A stretch of DNA of 31,740 bases from Nemertoderma westbladi (Eukaryota; Xenacoelomorpha; Nemertodermatida; Nemertodermatidae). The stretch spans positions 1 to 31,740 of the forward strand of contig JAUCBJ010001488.1 in NCBI GenBank assembly GCA_032718475.1, given 5' to 3'. The stretch's first letter is position 1; each line of letters begins with the position of its first letter. Below the pieces are notes generated by a model. That model was not told the origin of the DNA, searched no databases, and saw only the letters and a list, made by a program, of their open reading frames with translations. The position numbers and the translations under genes are program-made. Shown piece by piece: positions 1 to 10,154 of the stretch.

Positions 1-84
1 ACAATACAAAGCTAAAATAATGTTGGGACATCTTTAACAATTAACTTTACTACGTGTCTCATGTCCTAGAGCGTCCTCTACCGA

Positions 85-1286
85 CAGGGGCGGTTCTAGG
101 ATTTTGCTTGGGGGGGGGGGGGGGGGGGGCAAAATATTTAATTTGCTGAGGTCAATTTTTCGGACTTGTAAATGGCTCCACGCAAGCAGTAGAGCCCAAT
201 CTGGCACGTTTATAAACGCCAGCTTTAAATCGTTCAACAAAAACATTCCTAACAACAACTTTGTCTAAACCCGTCTATGTCTAATTATCTAATTATTTAG
301 TTAATGGAAGGGTCGCAGCCGTCAGCTGGTGGTAACCCGTATCGTTCCAAAGATGTGGAGGAGAGACGCGACGTGTGTGGCACTCCTTTCCATTAATTTG
401 TAATGATATCGTTTATTGTTTTGGTTAGTTAGGTTTCGGTATGGAGATGGTGTTCTGCGCAATAAAATAATTATCTTATATTTAATTATTTAAGAGGCAA
501 TAAATATACTTTAGTATTTTAGCCGCACAAACTTTCATAACATGTGTGGTAGTGGAAAATATTGAAGTAATTAAATGACTATTTTAAGACTATTTTAATT
601 GCAAAATTATATTATATTAAGAAATTTACTGCTTAAATTTACTTGCACATGCCTTAAACCACAAAGCCACTGAACTTACCAATGGAGATATTTCCAGTGA
701 CCATACCATGGACCAATCGCAGGAGACATCTACCTTCTCACCTGTGACACCTTCACATGTGCAATGTGGGCAGTGCTGAAAGGCTATGCAACCAATACAG
801 AACCAAACTACTATGTTTGTATGTTGGATGGGCTAAATGTCTAGCATCAATAAGCTAAACTTGGAACCACCATTATACTATCAGCTGGCTATGATGCCAC
901 TACTGCTCAAATTTTGGCGCCCCTTGGAAGGTGCCCCCCCCCCCCCCCCCCCTTCTGCACGCCACTGCACGTTTCGGAAACAAGCTACAGTTCGAAGAAG
1001 AAAACTTTGAAGAAAATTTCCCGATTTTTTCCCGAATTCCCAAAGTTCCAGAATTTTACAAAAATATCAGAGTGTTTTATAATGGATATCTCCGGGTAGT
1101 AACTAAATTTTGAAAAAAAATAGAAGTCTTTTCCCAGAGAGGTCTGTTTTCGAGCAAGTCGGTACCCACTGGTACGGATTTACCACATTACCTTTCGCTA
1201 GGGAGGGGGCAAGCCCCCCCCCCCCAAGATACCTGCGGAGGGGCAGATGCCCCCTTGCCCCCCCCCCCCCCCTAGAACCGCCACTG
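85..1286. mobile_element. hAT-type non-autonomous DNA element, 1.2 kb
   Basis: The ends are inverted repeats beginning CAGGGGCGGTTCTAGG on the left and, read on the opposite strand, CAGTGGCGGTTCTAGG on the right. Both run into long G tracts (G20 at 110-129, C15 at 1258-1272). The 8 bases TCTACCGA lie immediately outside both ends (77-84 and 1287-1294). A CAG(G/T)G start with an 8-bp target duplication is the known signature of hAT elements. No transposase is visible inside, so it must have been moved in trans. A further C19 tract (934-952), followed by a GCCACTG word that resembles an element end, suggests a remnant nested inside. The short ORFs around 910-1316 read through homopolymers and are not genes. 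Confidence 0.85.
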
Positions 1287-1294
1287 TCTACCGA

Positions 1295-1638
1295 GCATCA
1301 CCATCCTGTCCCATAATAACTTCGTAGCGGCTTTGTGTCGACGGTCGAAAAATGGCCATACAGTAGTGCTTTTTTTCTGACCTTCGTCCTGGAACCCTAC
1401 GCAGCCGGGTACTATATAGCTATACACCGGCTTTCATTGCAGTAAAGAAAAGTGTAGGCGCCGTATAACCGCGGTATAATCAGTTTTCAGATCTAGCTCC
1501 TCTACTAATTTATTATGCCCTATATTAATTAAATAAAACACCGCAAAGATAGGTGGATTATTCTGAAATTCAATTAAAGGGATATTGCGTTAGAGAAACT
1601 GTGATAGGCAAAACAGAAGTAGGCCTAAGCAGCTAGGC
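1295..1638. other. Unassigned spacer between two hAT-type elements
   Basis: I see no ORF, RNA gene or repeat here. It is the host or older repeat sequence lying between the target duplications of the flanking elements. Confidence 0.5.
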
Positions 1639-1646
1639 TTGTACAG

Positions 1647-4025
1647 TAGGGTGGAGTGAAAAAAAATTTTTTCTTTATATTTAAGGGAAGCACTATTTTT
1701 CTGATGCCAAATCGGTCTAAACTAATTTTGCAAAAAAAATTTTTTGATTTCGAAAAATTCTAAGCGGGCCTCACGACACTTGAAAATTTCAAATTTTTGA
1801 GAAGGCAATGCCAGTTTTGAAATTCTTAGATATTTTGTATTTTTGATAAAAGTTAAGGAAAATGCAAATATTTAATGTCAAATAGATTGGAAACAAACAC
1901 AAAATGTGAAATTGTGATTTTCATATAAATCTACCCCAGCCTCATGGCGTTTAAAATTTTGCAAAATTTGCCAAATTTTGCCCTAAAAATACAGCAAACC
2001 TACTTCGTAGTCTGTATAGTTGAAATCGATGTACTGTGATTTGGAGTTATTCCTGAGTGAAAACTAAGTCCCCTGATTTGATCACAACTATATTTCAATA
2101 CTAGAAACCTAGCTAGCTGGCTGTGAATTTGCCTTTGGATCAAATTCCCAATAAGTATATTATAAACAACAGTAGGCCTAGGTCTAGGAAGAAGGATAAT
2201 TCTAAATTAGGAAAACACTAGAAAACATATGAAAAACAATGTAAAGCACCCGGAAAACATTAAAATTATTGATCAACAGGAAATTTAATACATGATTACA
2301 CTGAATTGGTAATCTTAAATGTACTCCTCGCATAGCGCACGTTAAGTAATCTCCGTAAAACATAGGGAAAACACTATAAACCCTCTGGACAACAGTGAAA
2401 TTTTAACTATATTTCGCTAGAAAGCGGGGTAGCTCAATTGGCTGAGCGCCAGGCCTGCAATCGATTGGTTGTAGGTTCAGCCCCACCAGGGTCCACTCAG
2501 CCGCCTTTCATCCACTGGGGTCGATAAATTAGATTTGCTTTAATATAATTATTTAATTTAATTTAATATAATTAAAATAGATTTGCTTGATATGCTGCTA
2601 ATAATACTAGGTGAAAGAAGAAATCAATCAGCATGCAGTTCAGCACTACTATCCTTGTTTTACTGGTCAGCCAGTAGTACCAGTGTTGCTGTATTCTGGT
2701 ATTACATAGTGCATTCCAGTATTTGTTAGTGTTAGATCAATTCATCTGCTAAATGTTGGCAGTTGAAGTGCAGAAGTTGTGGTATTTATTATTAAGGATA
2801 CCATTCATACCAGAAAGCCGAACTGACGAGAAAATCATGTGTGATGTGTTCTAGATCTTGCATCCGCGCTTCTAGCCACACTGGTATGCCACTTCACTAC
2901 AGTATCTCTGTAGGTAGGACCTAACTGTGGCCCTCTTGCTGTCTTAATATTAAATACCGCAACCATCTGCACTTTAACTGTTCAACATTTAGCAGATTAC
3001 AAGATCCAACACTAACAATACTTGAATACTGGAATACACTAATACCAGAATACACCAGTAATGTGCCTCTACCGACTGACCAGTAAAACTGTTGAAATGC
3101 ATGCTGATTGGTTACTGTTCCTTGGTTGCCGGGCAACAATGGTTTCTGTGTAGTATTAGACACTTTAAACTTATTGTTTAGCAGCATATTAGGTAAAATT
3201 TAATGCTATTCAATGCCAATCATTTTTTCACTGTTTTCTGGACAGTTTATAGTTGTCCCTATGTTTTACGTAGATTACTTAATGGTGTGCTATGCGAGGA
3301 GTACATTTAAGATTACCAATTCAGTGTAATTAATACATGTATTAAATTTCCTGTTGATCAATATTTTTACTTTTTCCGGGTGCATTACAGTGTTTTTCAT
3401 TTGTTTTTCATTTGTTTTTCTAGTGCTTTACTGTTTTACTAGTGTTTTCCTAATTTAGAATTATCCTTCTTCCTATATATCTTCCTAGACCTAGGCCTAC
3501 TGTTGTTTATAATATACTTATTGGGAATTTGATCCGAAGGTAATTTCACAACCAGCAAGCTGGGTTTCTAGTATTGAAATAAAGTTGTAATCAAATCAGG
3601 GGACGTGGTTTTCACTCAGGAAGAACTCCAAACCCTAGTAAATCGATTTCAACTATAGAGTCTACGAAGTAGGTTTGCTGTATTTTAAGGGTGAAATTTG
3701 GCAAATTTTGCAAAATTTCAAAGGCCATGAGGCTGGGGTAGATTTATATGAAAACCACAATTTCACATTTTGTGTTTGTTTCCAACCTATTTGACATTAA
3801 ATATTTGCATCTTCCTTAACTTTTATCAAAAATACAAAATATCTGGGATTTTCAAAACTGGCATTGCCTTCTCAAAAATTTGAAATTTTCAAGTGTCGTG
3901 AGGCCCGCTTAGAATTTTTCGAAATCAAAAAATTTTTTTTGCAAAATTAGTTTAGACCGATTTGGCATCAGAAAAATAGTGCTTCCCTTAAATATAAAGA
4001 AAAAAATTTTTTTCACTCCACCCTA
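1647..4025. mobile_element. Fold-back (long inverted repeat) hAT-type element, copy 1
   Basis: The outer ends read TAGGGTGGAGTG followed by an A/T run on both strands. They are flanked by the 8-bp direct repeat TTGTACAG at 1639-1646 and 4026-4033. The two halves are near-complete inverted copies of each other for about 1.1 kb each, meeting near 2870, so the transcript would fold into one long hairpin. TAGGG ends with an 8-bp duplication fit hAT, although other 8-bp superfamilies cannot be excluded. There is no transposase; the ORF at 2921-3187 on the minus strand is incidental. A second, reversed copy is at 18233-20148. A tRNA-derived SINE interrupts the left arm at about 2424-2530. Confidence 0.85.
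2424..2530 (+). repeat. tRNA-derived SINE (fragment)
   Basis: The segment has a pol III A-box-like TAGCTCAATTGG (2430-2441) and a B-box-like GGTTCAGCCCC (2474-2484) at tRNA spacing. A tRNA-unrelated block follows, with CCTTTCATCC and GGGGTCGATAAA. That block resembles the body of tRNA-derived SINEs known from cephalopods and other marine invertebrates (recalled, not searched). A longer copy lies on the minus strand at 19690-19819. The anticodon arm does not pair well, so this is not a functional tRNA gene. An AT-rich filler (2530-2580) replaces the SINE tail present in the other copy. Confidence 0.7.
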
Positions 4026-4341
4026 TTGTACAGTCTGCAGTCTGACAGTTGTAGCTAGAATAATTGCTGAATTGCATCGGATCGGATCGGATTGGACGGC
4101 ATCTGACATATAATTCTACCTCGAATCCTGCAATCAGTCAATACTGCAATACTGGTCAGCCGGTACCATACACTGCAGACATGCCATATCATGTAATCTA
4201 ATTAAACATGGCCCCGGAACCCTTGCGGTGATTATAGTTTAGGCCTAATTAGCCCAGTACCGGCACCGGTAATAATAATATAATAGTTTAGATAGTTACC
4301 GCTAATCATTCAGTCATTGGCACGGTACACAGTATTGCTGT

Positions 4342-6787
4342 CCCTGCAAACAATGTATTGTTAAAAAGCTGTTACTAAAATGTTATTTAATGACATAGAT
4401 AACATTATTTCAAATTGTTAGATTAATGATAAAAAAACTGTAAATTGGCCAAGAAATATGACGTTATATACTAACGTTATTATTTCGTTTTTAATAACAT
4501 TAAAATAACAAAGCCAGGATGGTTACATATATCATCACTTTTATGTTATTCCTTATCATTATTATTGTATTTTTAATGACATTAAAATAACAACGGCATA
4601 ATGTATATTTAGATCGTTACTGTTATGTTATTTCTTAACATAAAAATATTGTTTGCTAAAAACGTAACATTAAATTTACGTGCAATTAAGCCCTTCTCTC
4701 ATGTTTTATGGTTCGCTTGCTCTCAAACTAATAATCCCCCTCCATTGCCGTTCTTTATTATCGTTCTTTGTAATTGCCAAACCCTTTATTGAATAATTAA
4801 TTAATAATTTCCCTACGCATGTTGATATGGTAGTGGCAGGCTACAATCTCTAACACAGTTTGATTGAATACAATTTTGTTGTAGGCAATTGTATGCAAAT
4901 TAATAACAATTAAAACGTATAACATGAATTGAATTTTTTGTATAATGACCAGTCAGAAACAAATAATGAAATAAACAGCAAAATCAAAGTAAAATATCAC
5001 AGAATAAGTAAACAACAAATATATGGCTGTATGGCCCATTATGTAAATGGTTTTGATATTTCGGTTAAAGTTAATCACAGACTTAAAAAGAATATGTTTA
5101 TGACGTAATAATAAGTGATAACAACATAATGAATTGCATCAATTAAAATACTTTGAGTTAATATTATTCACTAGATTTATAGATCTGATTTGTAGTCTAT
5201 ATAAAATAATGTAGATAGATAGATATGTTTATTGACAATTTACATATGCGGTACAAATAATATCAAATATAATACTGCACAAAACCTTTACGATAATTAG
5301 TTATTGACACAGTTATATAAATTGTCCAGTAGATTTTTGAAACTGTCTATTTTGTCTTGAGAACTTTAGCGAATACTTAAATTATTTCAACGTAATTTAA
5401 CACAAAAATAACAAACAAACCGACATAATAAACCTGAATATCTAGTGAATGGTAATAACCTACGCTTAATATACAGACATTACTGACTCTATATAACTAC
5501 ACAATTGTTCAATATTATCCATATTACCATTGAAAAAGATACATATACATATACATGTACATATAGTGGGTTTAATAAATAATACATCACAACAATGCTA
5601 AATTTATTAAAAGGAGCAGGTTACAGTTGGCTACAGAGGCACATATACAGATTTTACAGATTTATTTCTGGGAGAGTAATCGGTACTTATTTGAATCGAT
5701 ATCACCCTGGAGAGGGATGATTTTGATTGCATCGCAAATCCTCCCTATCTGAACAAATCATATTTAAAAAATTAAATGTTAATTATAATTATAGCTGAGT
5801 GAGCTTCATTTATTAAACTGTAAAAATAAATCAATAGGCCTAGGCCCTACAAAAGTACAATCTAAAAACCGCTTTCGCTAAAAAACGTTTTCAAATCGAA
5901 TCCAAAGTTTTGTAGTAATGCTGTCCCTGTGCCCTGCCCCTTCAACTGAAAACTGGTACCTCCCAATAATAAGAATTCCAATCTTTAGTCCTCGGCTGTT
6001 GAAATCCACCATCAGTACAGACAAATAAGTCAATCCTCCACCTGTCAGTTCTGGTTTAAGGGGACTTCCTGGTCCTGGCAGACTTGAATTCTGTAATTGG
6101 TAGGTCTAATGCAGTAATGTATGAATCCAGAGGGTAAAGGCGAACTCGCATTCAGGTAGATATGTTTTATTTATGAGTTCAGGTTAAATAAATCACAAAA
6201 CCAAAACTATAAAACTAAAAATATAAGCTACTGTACAGTGCAGTAGGCCTGCAGTAACTACACTACAGTAATATAGAGATAGGCCTTGCAGTACAGCAGT
6301 ATAACAATACATATACACAATAAACATTGAATACAGGCATGCCAGAATGAGTATTGTACAACATACCATACTGTATACTATTTTACATGTGGAAAATTCC
6401 TCCATTACCGCCAATTTTAAAATTAGCCAATCATCAATCTCAGATTAGATAATAGAAGTGACAGCAGCGTCTATCGCATAATGTTTATTTTATGTGACAA
6501 AATAACATTGTTCTGATATGTAACAAACCATGTTCTTAAAATGTTAGAACTAAACACTTATAAAACATTTTTGACTAATGTTTATGTTCTCACATTAAAA
6601 TTACGTTTTTCTAACATCAACAGTTATCATTTATTTAATGTCTGACAAAGACATTATAGAGTAATGTTAAAATAACATATATTGAACATCTAAATATTCT
6701 ATCAAACAAGGGAATGACATTTATCAACATTTATAACAAATTAATGATGTTTTTCTGACATTCCTCGAAAGTAAATTGTTTGCAGGG
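4342..6787. mobile_element. Non-autonomous DNA element with CCCTGCAAACAAT ends
   Basis: The terminal inverted repeat is CCCTGCAAACAAT, exact on both sides. The matching arm of the palindrome holds the uninterrupted site at 13483-13496, where only GT is present once; in the filled site GT lies on both sides (4340-4341 and 6788-6789). So the insertion duplicated 2 bp. Motifs like ATTAAAATAACA recur near both ends (about 4495, 4580 and 6665). The interior is AT-rich without a credible ORF. A segment at about 5212-5290 resembles a LINE 3' end with a GATA repeat, but this is weak. The superfamily is not identified: the 2-bp GT duplication excludes ordinary Tc1/mariner (TA) and hAT (8 bp). Confidence 0.75.
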
Positions 6788-6910
6788 GTACTGCCGTTGT
6801 AGTGCGCACCGTAGGTACCACCCATGGCCTACTACACACAGGCCATGACAAGGACTTTGCTGTGAAATTAGCGTAGGCTGACTGTACTGATTATGGTACT
6901 GTCAGACTGT

Positions 6911-7185
6911 GGAATCTATCCAAACTTGGTACACATGTTGTTTGGCAAAAGTTTGAAAATTTTCCAAGTAGAATTTGCGTGGGGCCTTCGTGCAGCATCA
7001 GTGTAACTGTTATTGCAGTTATAATACATTTGTTTATCCAAATTTAAAATGCGTTAAATTATTATTACTGTAGGATAAATCAGCTGGGTTTTCTGACAAA
7101 TTTTGCAATTCTGCATGTAGGCCTACCATGTGTACCGGTACTGTCAGGCTGTACTCAATCCCTGAATCGAGAATCCTGCAAAGCT
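6911..7185 (+). repeat. Dispersed repeat R1, copy 1
   Basis: This 275-bp stretch recurs on the opposite strand at 13693-13955, starting at the TATCCAAACTTGG block and ending at GAATCCTGCAA. It includes GGGGCCTTCGTGCAGCA, a word also found in variant form at both inner edges of the large palindrome (about 10125-10150 and 12500-12525). The nature of the repeat is unknown. A related phrase around ACCAAGTTTGG occurs near 8887. Confidence 0.65.
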
Positions 7186-7283
7186 ATATACTGTTAGGTA
7201 TATTGCTGTATTGGGGTGGGGTTAGGAATAATCCATTTGTTTTAGCATTGAACTGTTGAATCCCCTTATTTATTATAAAACCA

Positions 7284-7913
7284 TTGGAAATATTCGCAAA
7301 TGCCGCTCCATTACTGTCTGAAACGCTCCCGACAGTCCGATGTATCTGGACCCGAGCAGCCGAGTTGCTTCAAGAGGTGATTAACGGGGGAATACTACGG
7401 AATTGCTTGTTTGTCAGTACGATTCTATTTGGGTATTTACTACACTCAGACACTGGGAATACGGCAGTCAGTCAGATCGTAATGCGGGCCACTGCCAAGT
7501 TCCTCATGCCTCACTCCGGTCACCCACCTTGGAGTGCGGTGGGAAGAGTCCCACTTACTGACATACGTCGACGACTGGACGAATCGACGAGGATTGCGAT
7601 CTGGGTTTAGCGGCGGCCCGGATCCTGGGATCGCCTGGGGGAAATGGTTGAACGTTGGGCAGACGTTATCGCACTGGATTACGTTCTCTGTGACGCGAAA
7701 GTGTGAAGCGAATTCGTTGTCGAATTGGGTCGGAAGCTGCGGGAATTCTACTGTTCTACGGGAGTAAACCGCAGCGGTCCAGTGACTACGGACGGATACT
7801 ACTGGGATAAGCAGGTATTTCGATCGAGTTTCTCGTATTCTCGATGCTCGAGGCGGATAGAGAGTTGGTTGTGTTGGACGGTGTTGTTCAATTCTATCAA
7901 ACATATTAAATAA
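7284..7913 (+). pseudogene. Possible degraded coding relic inside the 6823-9179 element
   Basis: This stretch is clearly GC-richer than its surroundings. Read from 7284 in one + frame it gives about 210 codons with only two stops (7608-7610 and one near 7701). The middle part, about 7611-7770, looks protein-like with charged and hydrophobic alternation (for example VERWADVIALDYVL). The opposite strand is also open, from 7904 (ATG) down to 7446 (152 codons), but its translation is rich in Pro, Arg, Ser and His as expected of an antisense frame. I recognise no family. It may be the remains of a transposase or a captured host exon, or simply GC-rich non-coding DNA. Confidence 0.25.
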
Positions 7914-8035
7914 TTGGTAAAATAATAAAAACACACCAGATAAAGATACTGAGCTTATGGTAAAGAGATAGGCCGAACTTACAATTTCCAAATAGATTGT
8001 TCATATAATAAATATATTTTTGGTATTTGATTTCA

Positions 8036-8543
8036 AGATAGGGGGGGGGGGGGGGACTGGACGCAATAAAAATTCATCCCTCTCCAGGGGAAATTGGACG
8101 CAAATAACAACAGCTGATTACTCTCAAAAATAAAACTGTAACCTGTTCTATTGTGTTTACTTTATTGTTTTGGTTAAAATAACGTGCCACTGTAACCTGC
8201 TCCTTTCCCAAAATTGAGAAATTAATATTGAGGCGAGTTATAGTTCATATGCGTACCTCTGGTATTTTCGTATTGCAAAAATAGACTATAAGTATGAAAT
8301 ACCCTTTTGTTATTGAGATATTGTTTTTTTTTTTCGTTAGAAAAGCCCACCACTGTAACCTGCTCCTTTCCGTTAATTAAGTAATGGAGATTAGTTTATT
8401 GTTTTGGTTAGAAAACACCACCACTGTAACCTGCTTCTTTTGCCAGAGGTACGCATATGAACGATAACCTTGAGGCGGGATATTAATTCGCCAAGATGGG
8501 ATTTGCGTCCAGTCTCCCCCCCCCCCCCCCCCCCTCCTATCTC
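8036..8543. mobile_element. MITE with poly-G inverted ends
   Basis: The ends read AGATAG followed by a G run (G15 at 8041-8055) and GACTGGACGCAA. The right end is its inverse (GCGTCCAGTC, then C19 at 8516-8534, then TATCT). TTGATTTCA flanks it at 8027-8035 and 8544-8552, a 9-bp direct repeat (8 to 10 depending on the exact end). Inside, CTGTAACCTGC recurs at about 8146, 8192, 8357 and 8420, and a block around TTCATATGCGTACCTCTGG (8245-8264) is inverted at 8442-8462. No coding content. Confidence 0.7.
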
Positions 8544-8650
8544 TTGATTTCACTAAAAAATAGAATACATTGCATTTTACTGTTATAATTACTGTATTGA
8601 ATAAAATAATTAATTGATTGTTTATTAAACTGTGCTAAGCACGTTGAACT

Positions 8651-8945
8651 GGAGCTCAACAATTCCCCACTAGCGGCAGACAGGAACTGTAAAAGTCTCT
8701 GTAGAATTTCTAATTAAGCAATGCTCTTAGGTAACTACTACTAAATTTCAGATGAATCTGATCGTTGGTTCTATAATTACAGCTATTTTTACGTTTCTGT
8801 TAATTCGCCCCCTAGCAGCAGACCGGGGAACTGTAGAAGTCTGTCTGTGTGTAGAATTTCAAAATTTTTTATAGACTACATGAGTACCAAGTTTGGTTCC
8901 ATTTCATCCTTGATTGACCGACTTATTAGCGTTCAAACATTCCTG
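8651..8945 (+). repeat. Two degenerate direct repeats of unknown type
   Basis: A block with GCAGAC, GGAACTGTA, AAGTCT and GTAGAATTTC appears at about 8674-8710 and again at about 8817-8862. It is followed at 8887 by ACCAAGTTTGGTTCC, similar to the edge of repeat R1. It is probably a tandemly duplicated piece of a dispersed repeat. Confidence 0.4.
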
Positions 8946-9309
8946 CCACAGACACAGCCAGAGGCAGCCACAAACGAATAAAAGCTGCAGGAACTCGAGC
9001 GATAATTAATTTATTAATTATTAAATACTGTTTCAATTAAATTCTTTACGAAAATCTAGTCATCTTCTTTTAAATATGGACCCTGCATTCGTGGAAAATA
9101 TAATATTTGATAATTCATCAGTCAGCCTACGCTAATTTCACGGCAAGTCCTTGTCATGGCCTGTGTGTAGTAGGCCATGGTACCACCCTACTACCGCTAC
9201 CGGCTGACCGCGTGACCGGTGGCAACTAGCACTTCAGCACTTGCACAGCAACAGCACTACCGGCGATACACAGGTTGAAATTTATGTAGAGTTTGCTCAA
9301 CAGTACAGA

Positions 9310-9317
9310 TATAAAAT
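9310..9317 (+). promoter_or_regulatory. TATA-like box upstream of the left-arm ORF
   Basis: TATAAAAT lies 103 bases before the ATG at 9421 and is identical in the other arm (13325-13332). The position would suit a transcript with a leader of about 70-80 nt. Because the DNA is AT-rich, this is only suggestive. Confidence 0.3.
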
Positions 9318-9420
9318 AGTTATCTAAATTATATATATTACTATTGACAAGTATTGAAATATATACCGTTATTCGTGTTATCAGTATTTGCAACATCTGA
9401 CATTGAAGAGGTGAAAGAAG

Positions 9421-9947
9421 ATGAATACCGGCACTCAACAAAACCAACGCTCATCACAGGTCGGTATGGTTACCTCGAAACCGGCGCGACTGTCCACTCG
9501 AATACAACTTCAAAACACAAACGCCAACAATAAACTGAAAGCGAATCGAACGTCTTCAGAAGAATCTGTCATTGGGACGAAGAAAAGGAAGCCGAAACCA
9601 CGGGAATGGACCACAGCTAAGATTGAATGCTCCCATTGTCAGAGTTCCTGGACCGAAATTGAAACACCAATTGCCGATGGGCTTGATCTCTCAAACCAAA
9701 ACTTCCTCTGCGGGGTTTGCGCGGCAGTAAAGATTGAAAATCTGGAAGCTGGCATCCCTAGGTATTATTATTATAAAGAGCGTCAGCCTGCGTTTAATAA
9801 ATATATTTTAATACAAAACAGGTCGAACACAAAGAGGCTTATAATGAAGACGAGTACTGCATTGATTATATTCCTATAAACCACCTGGCTTTGCATATTG
9901 AACGTGCGTTTGGAAATAAGTTTGTGCTACCCTTCCGTGGGTGGTAG
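9421..9947 (+). CDS. Small Cys-rich (half-PHD-like) protein, left-arm copy; two-exon model
   Basis: From the ATG at 9421 an unspliced frame runs 152 codons to 9879. I prefer a spliced model: exon 1 is 9421-9726, an intron with GTAAAG donor and AAAACAG acceptor spans 9727-9821 (95 nt), and exon 2 is 9822-9947, giving 143 residues. Residues 1-70 are Gln, Asn, Thr and Lys rich with a basic KKRKPKPRE patch. Residues about 74-101 carry Cys-X2-Cys (ECSHC), a Trp four residues later, and Cys-X2-Cys (FLCGVC). This resembles the second half of a PHD finger but lacks the usual His-X2-Cys pair. Exon 2 adds an acidic stretch and a short aromatic tail. The ATG context has A at -3. The other arm encodes the same protein. 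I do not recognise the family; an accessory protein of the palindromic element is one possibility. Confidence 0.5.
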
Positions 9948-10154
9948 ATGTCGCGGTTATGTATTGGTGGGTGGGAAGGGAGGGGGGGGGGGGGGGTGCA
10001 GATTAAAAGGGGTGAACACGTACTTTCCCCCTTTCTTTGATTAATTGGTGGTGTGGGTTAATCTCTCATAACCTGATTTTGTGATACAGTCGCACAATTT
10101 TAATTTGTATCTCATAACTGGGCCTCGTGCTGCGCGAAGGCCCCACGAACGTGT

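Larger units (their letters stand above)
6823..9179. mobile_element. DNA element with about 62-bp inverted ends and 8-bp target duplication
   Basis: The ends start CATGGCCTACTACACACAGG, and the match continues for about 62 bases with one indel and one mismatch (6823-6884 against 9118-9179). GTACCACC flanks both sides (6815-6822, 9180-9187) and occurs once, uninterrupted, in the other palindrome arm (13455-13462, opposite strand). An 8-bp duplication with CA-starting ends fits hAT or P-like elements; I cannot decide between them. The interior carries dispersed repeat R1 (6911-7185), a GC-richer possible coding relic (7284-7913), a MITE (8036-8543) and two copies of a short repeat near 8655 and 8812. 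Confidence 0.8.
4117..10154 (+). repeat. Left arm of a large imperfect palindrome, interrupted by two insertions
   Basis: Three pieces, 4117-4341, 6788-6822 and 9180-10154, match in order and on the opposite strand to the single continuous stretch 12496-13705. Removing the elements 4342-6787 and 6823-9179 restores an arm of about 1.2 kb. Within the ORF the arms differ at 7 of 459 positions, so the duplication is recent or kept alike by conversion. The inner edge is clear (last shared bases at 10154 and 12496). The outer edge fades near 4117, just inside the fold-back insertion at 1647-4025. Confidence 0.8.

Noticed and set aside
934-970. Separate hAT element end (GCAGTGGCGTGCAGAAGG on the minus strand)
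   Set aside because: It resembles an end, but I found no matching partner or duplication, so it is only mentioned as a possible nested remnant.
2424-2498. Functional tRNA gene (Ala-like TGC anticodon position)
   Set aside because: A- and B-box words are present, but the anticodon stem does not pair, and the segment continues into a SINE body with a second dispersed copy.
5212-5290. LINE 3' end with a GATA-type tail
   Set aside because: Only about 80 bp of resemblance and no coding part; too weak to call.
7446-7991. 181-codon minus-strand protein
   Set aside because: It starts at TTG (ATG only at 7904), has antisense-like composition, and overlaps a more protein-like plus frame with stops; kept only as part of a possible relic.
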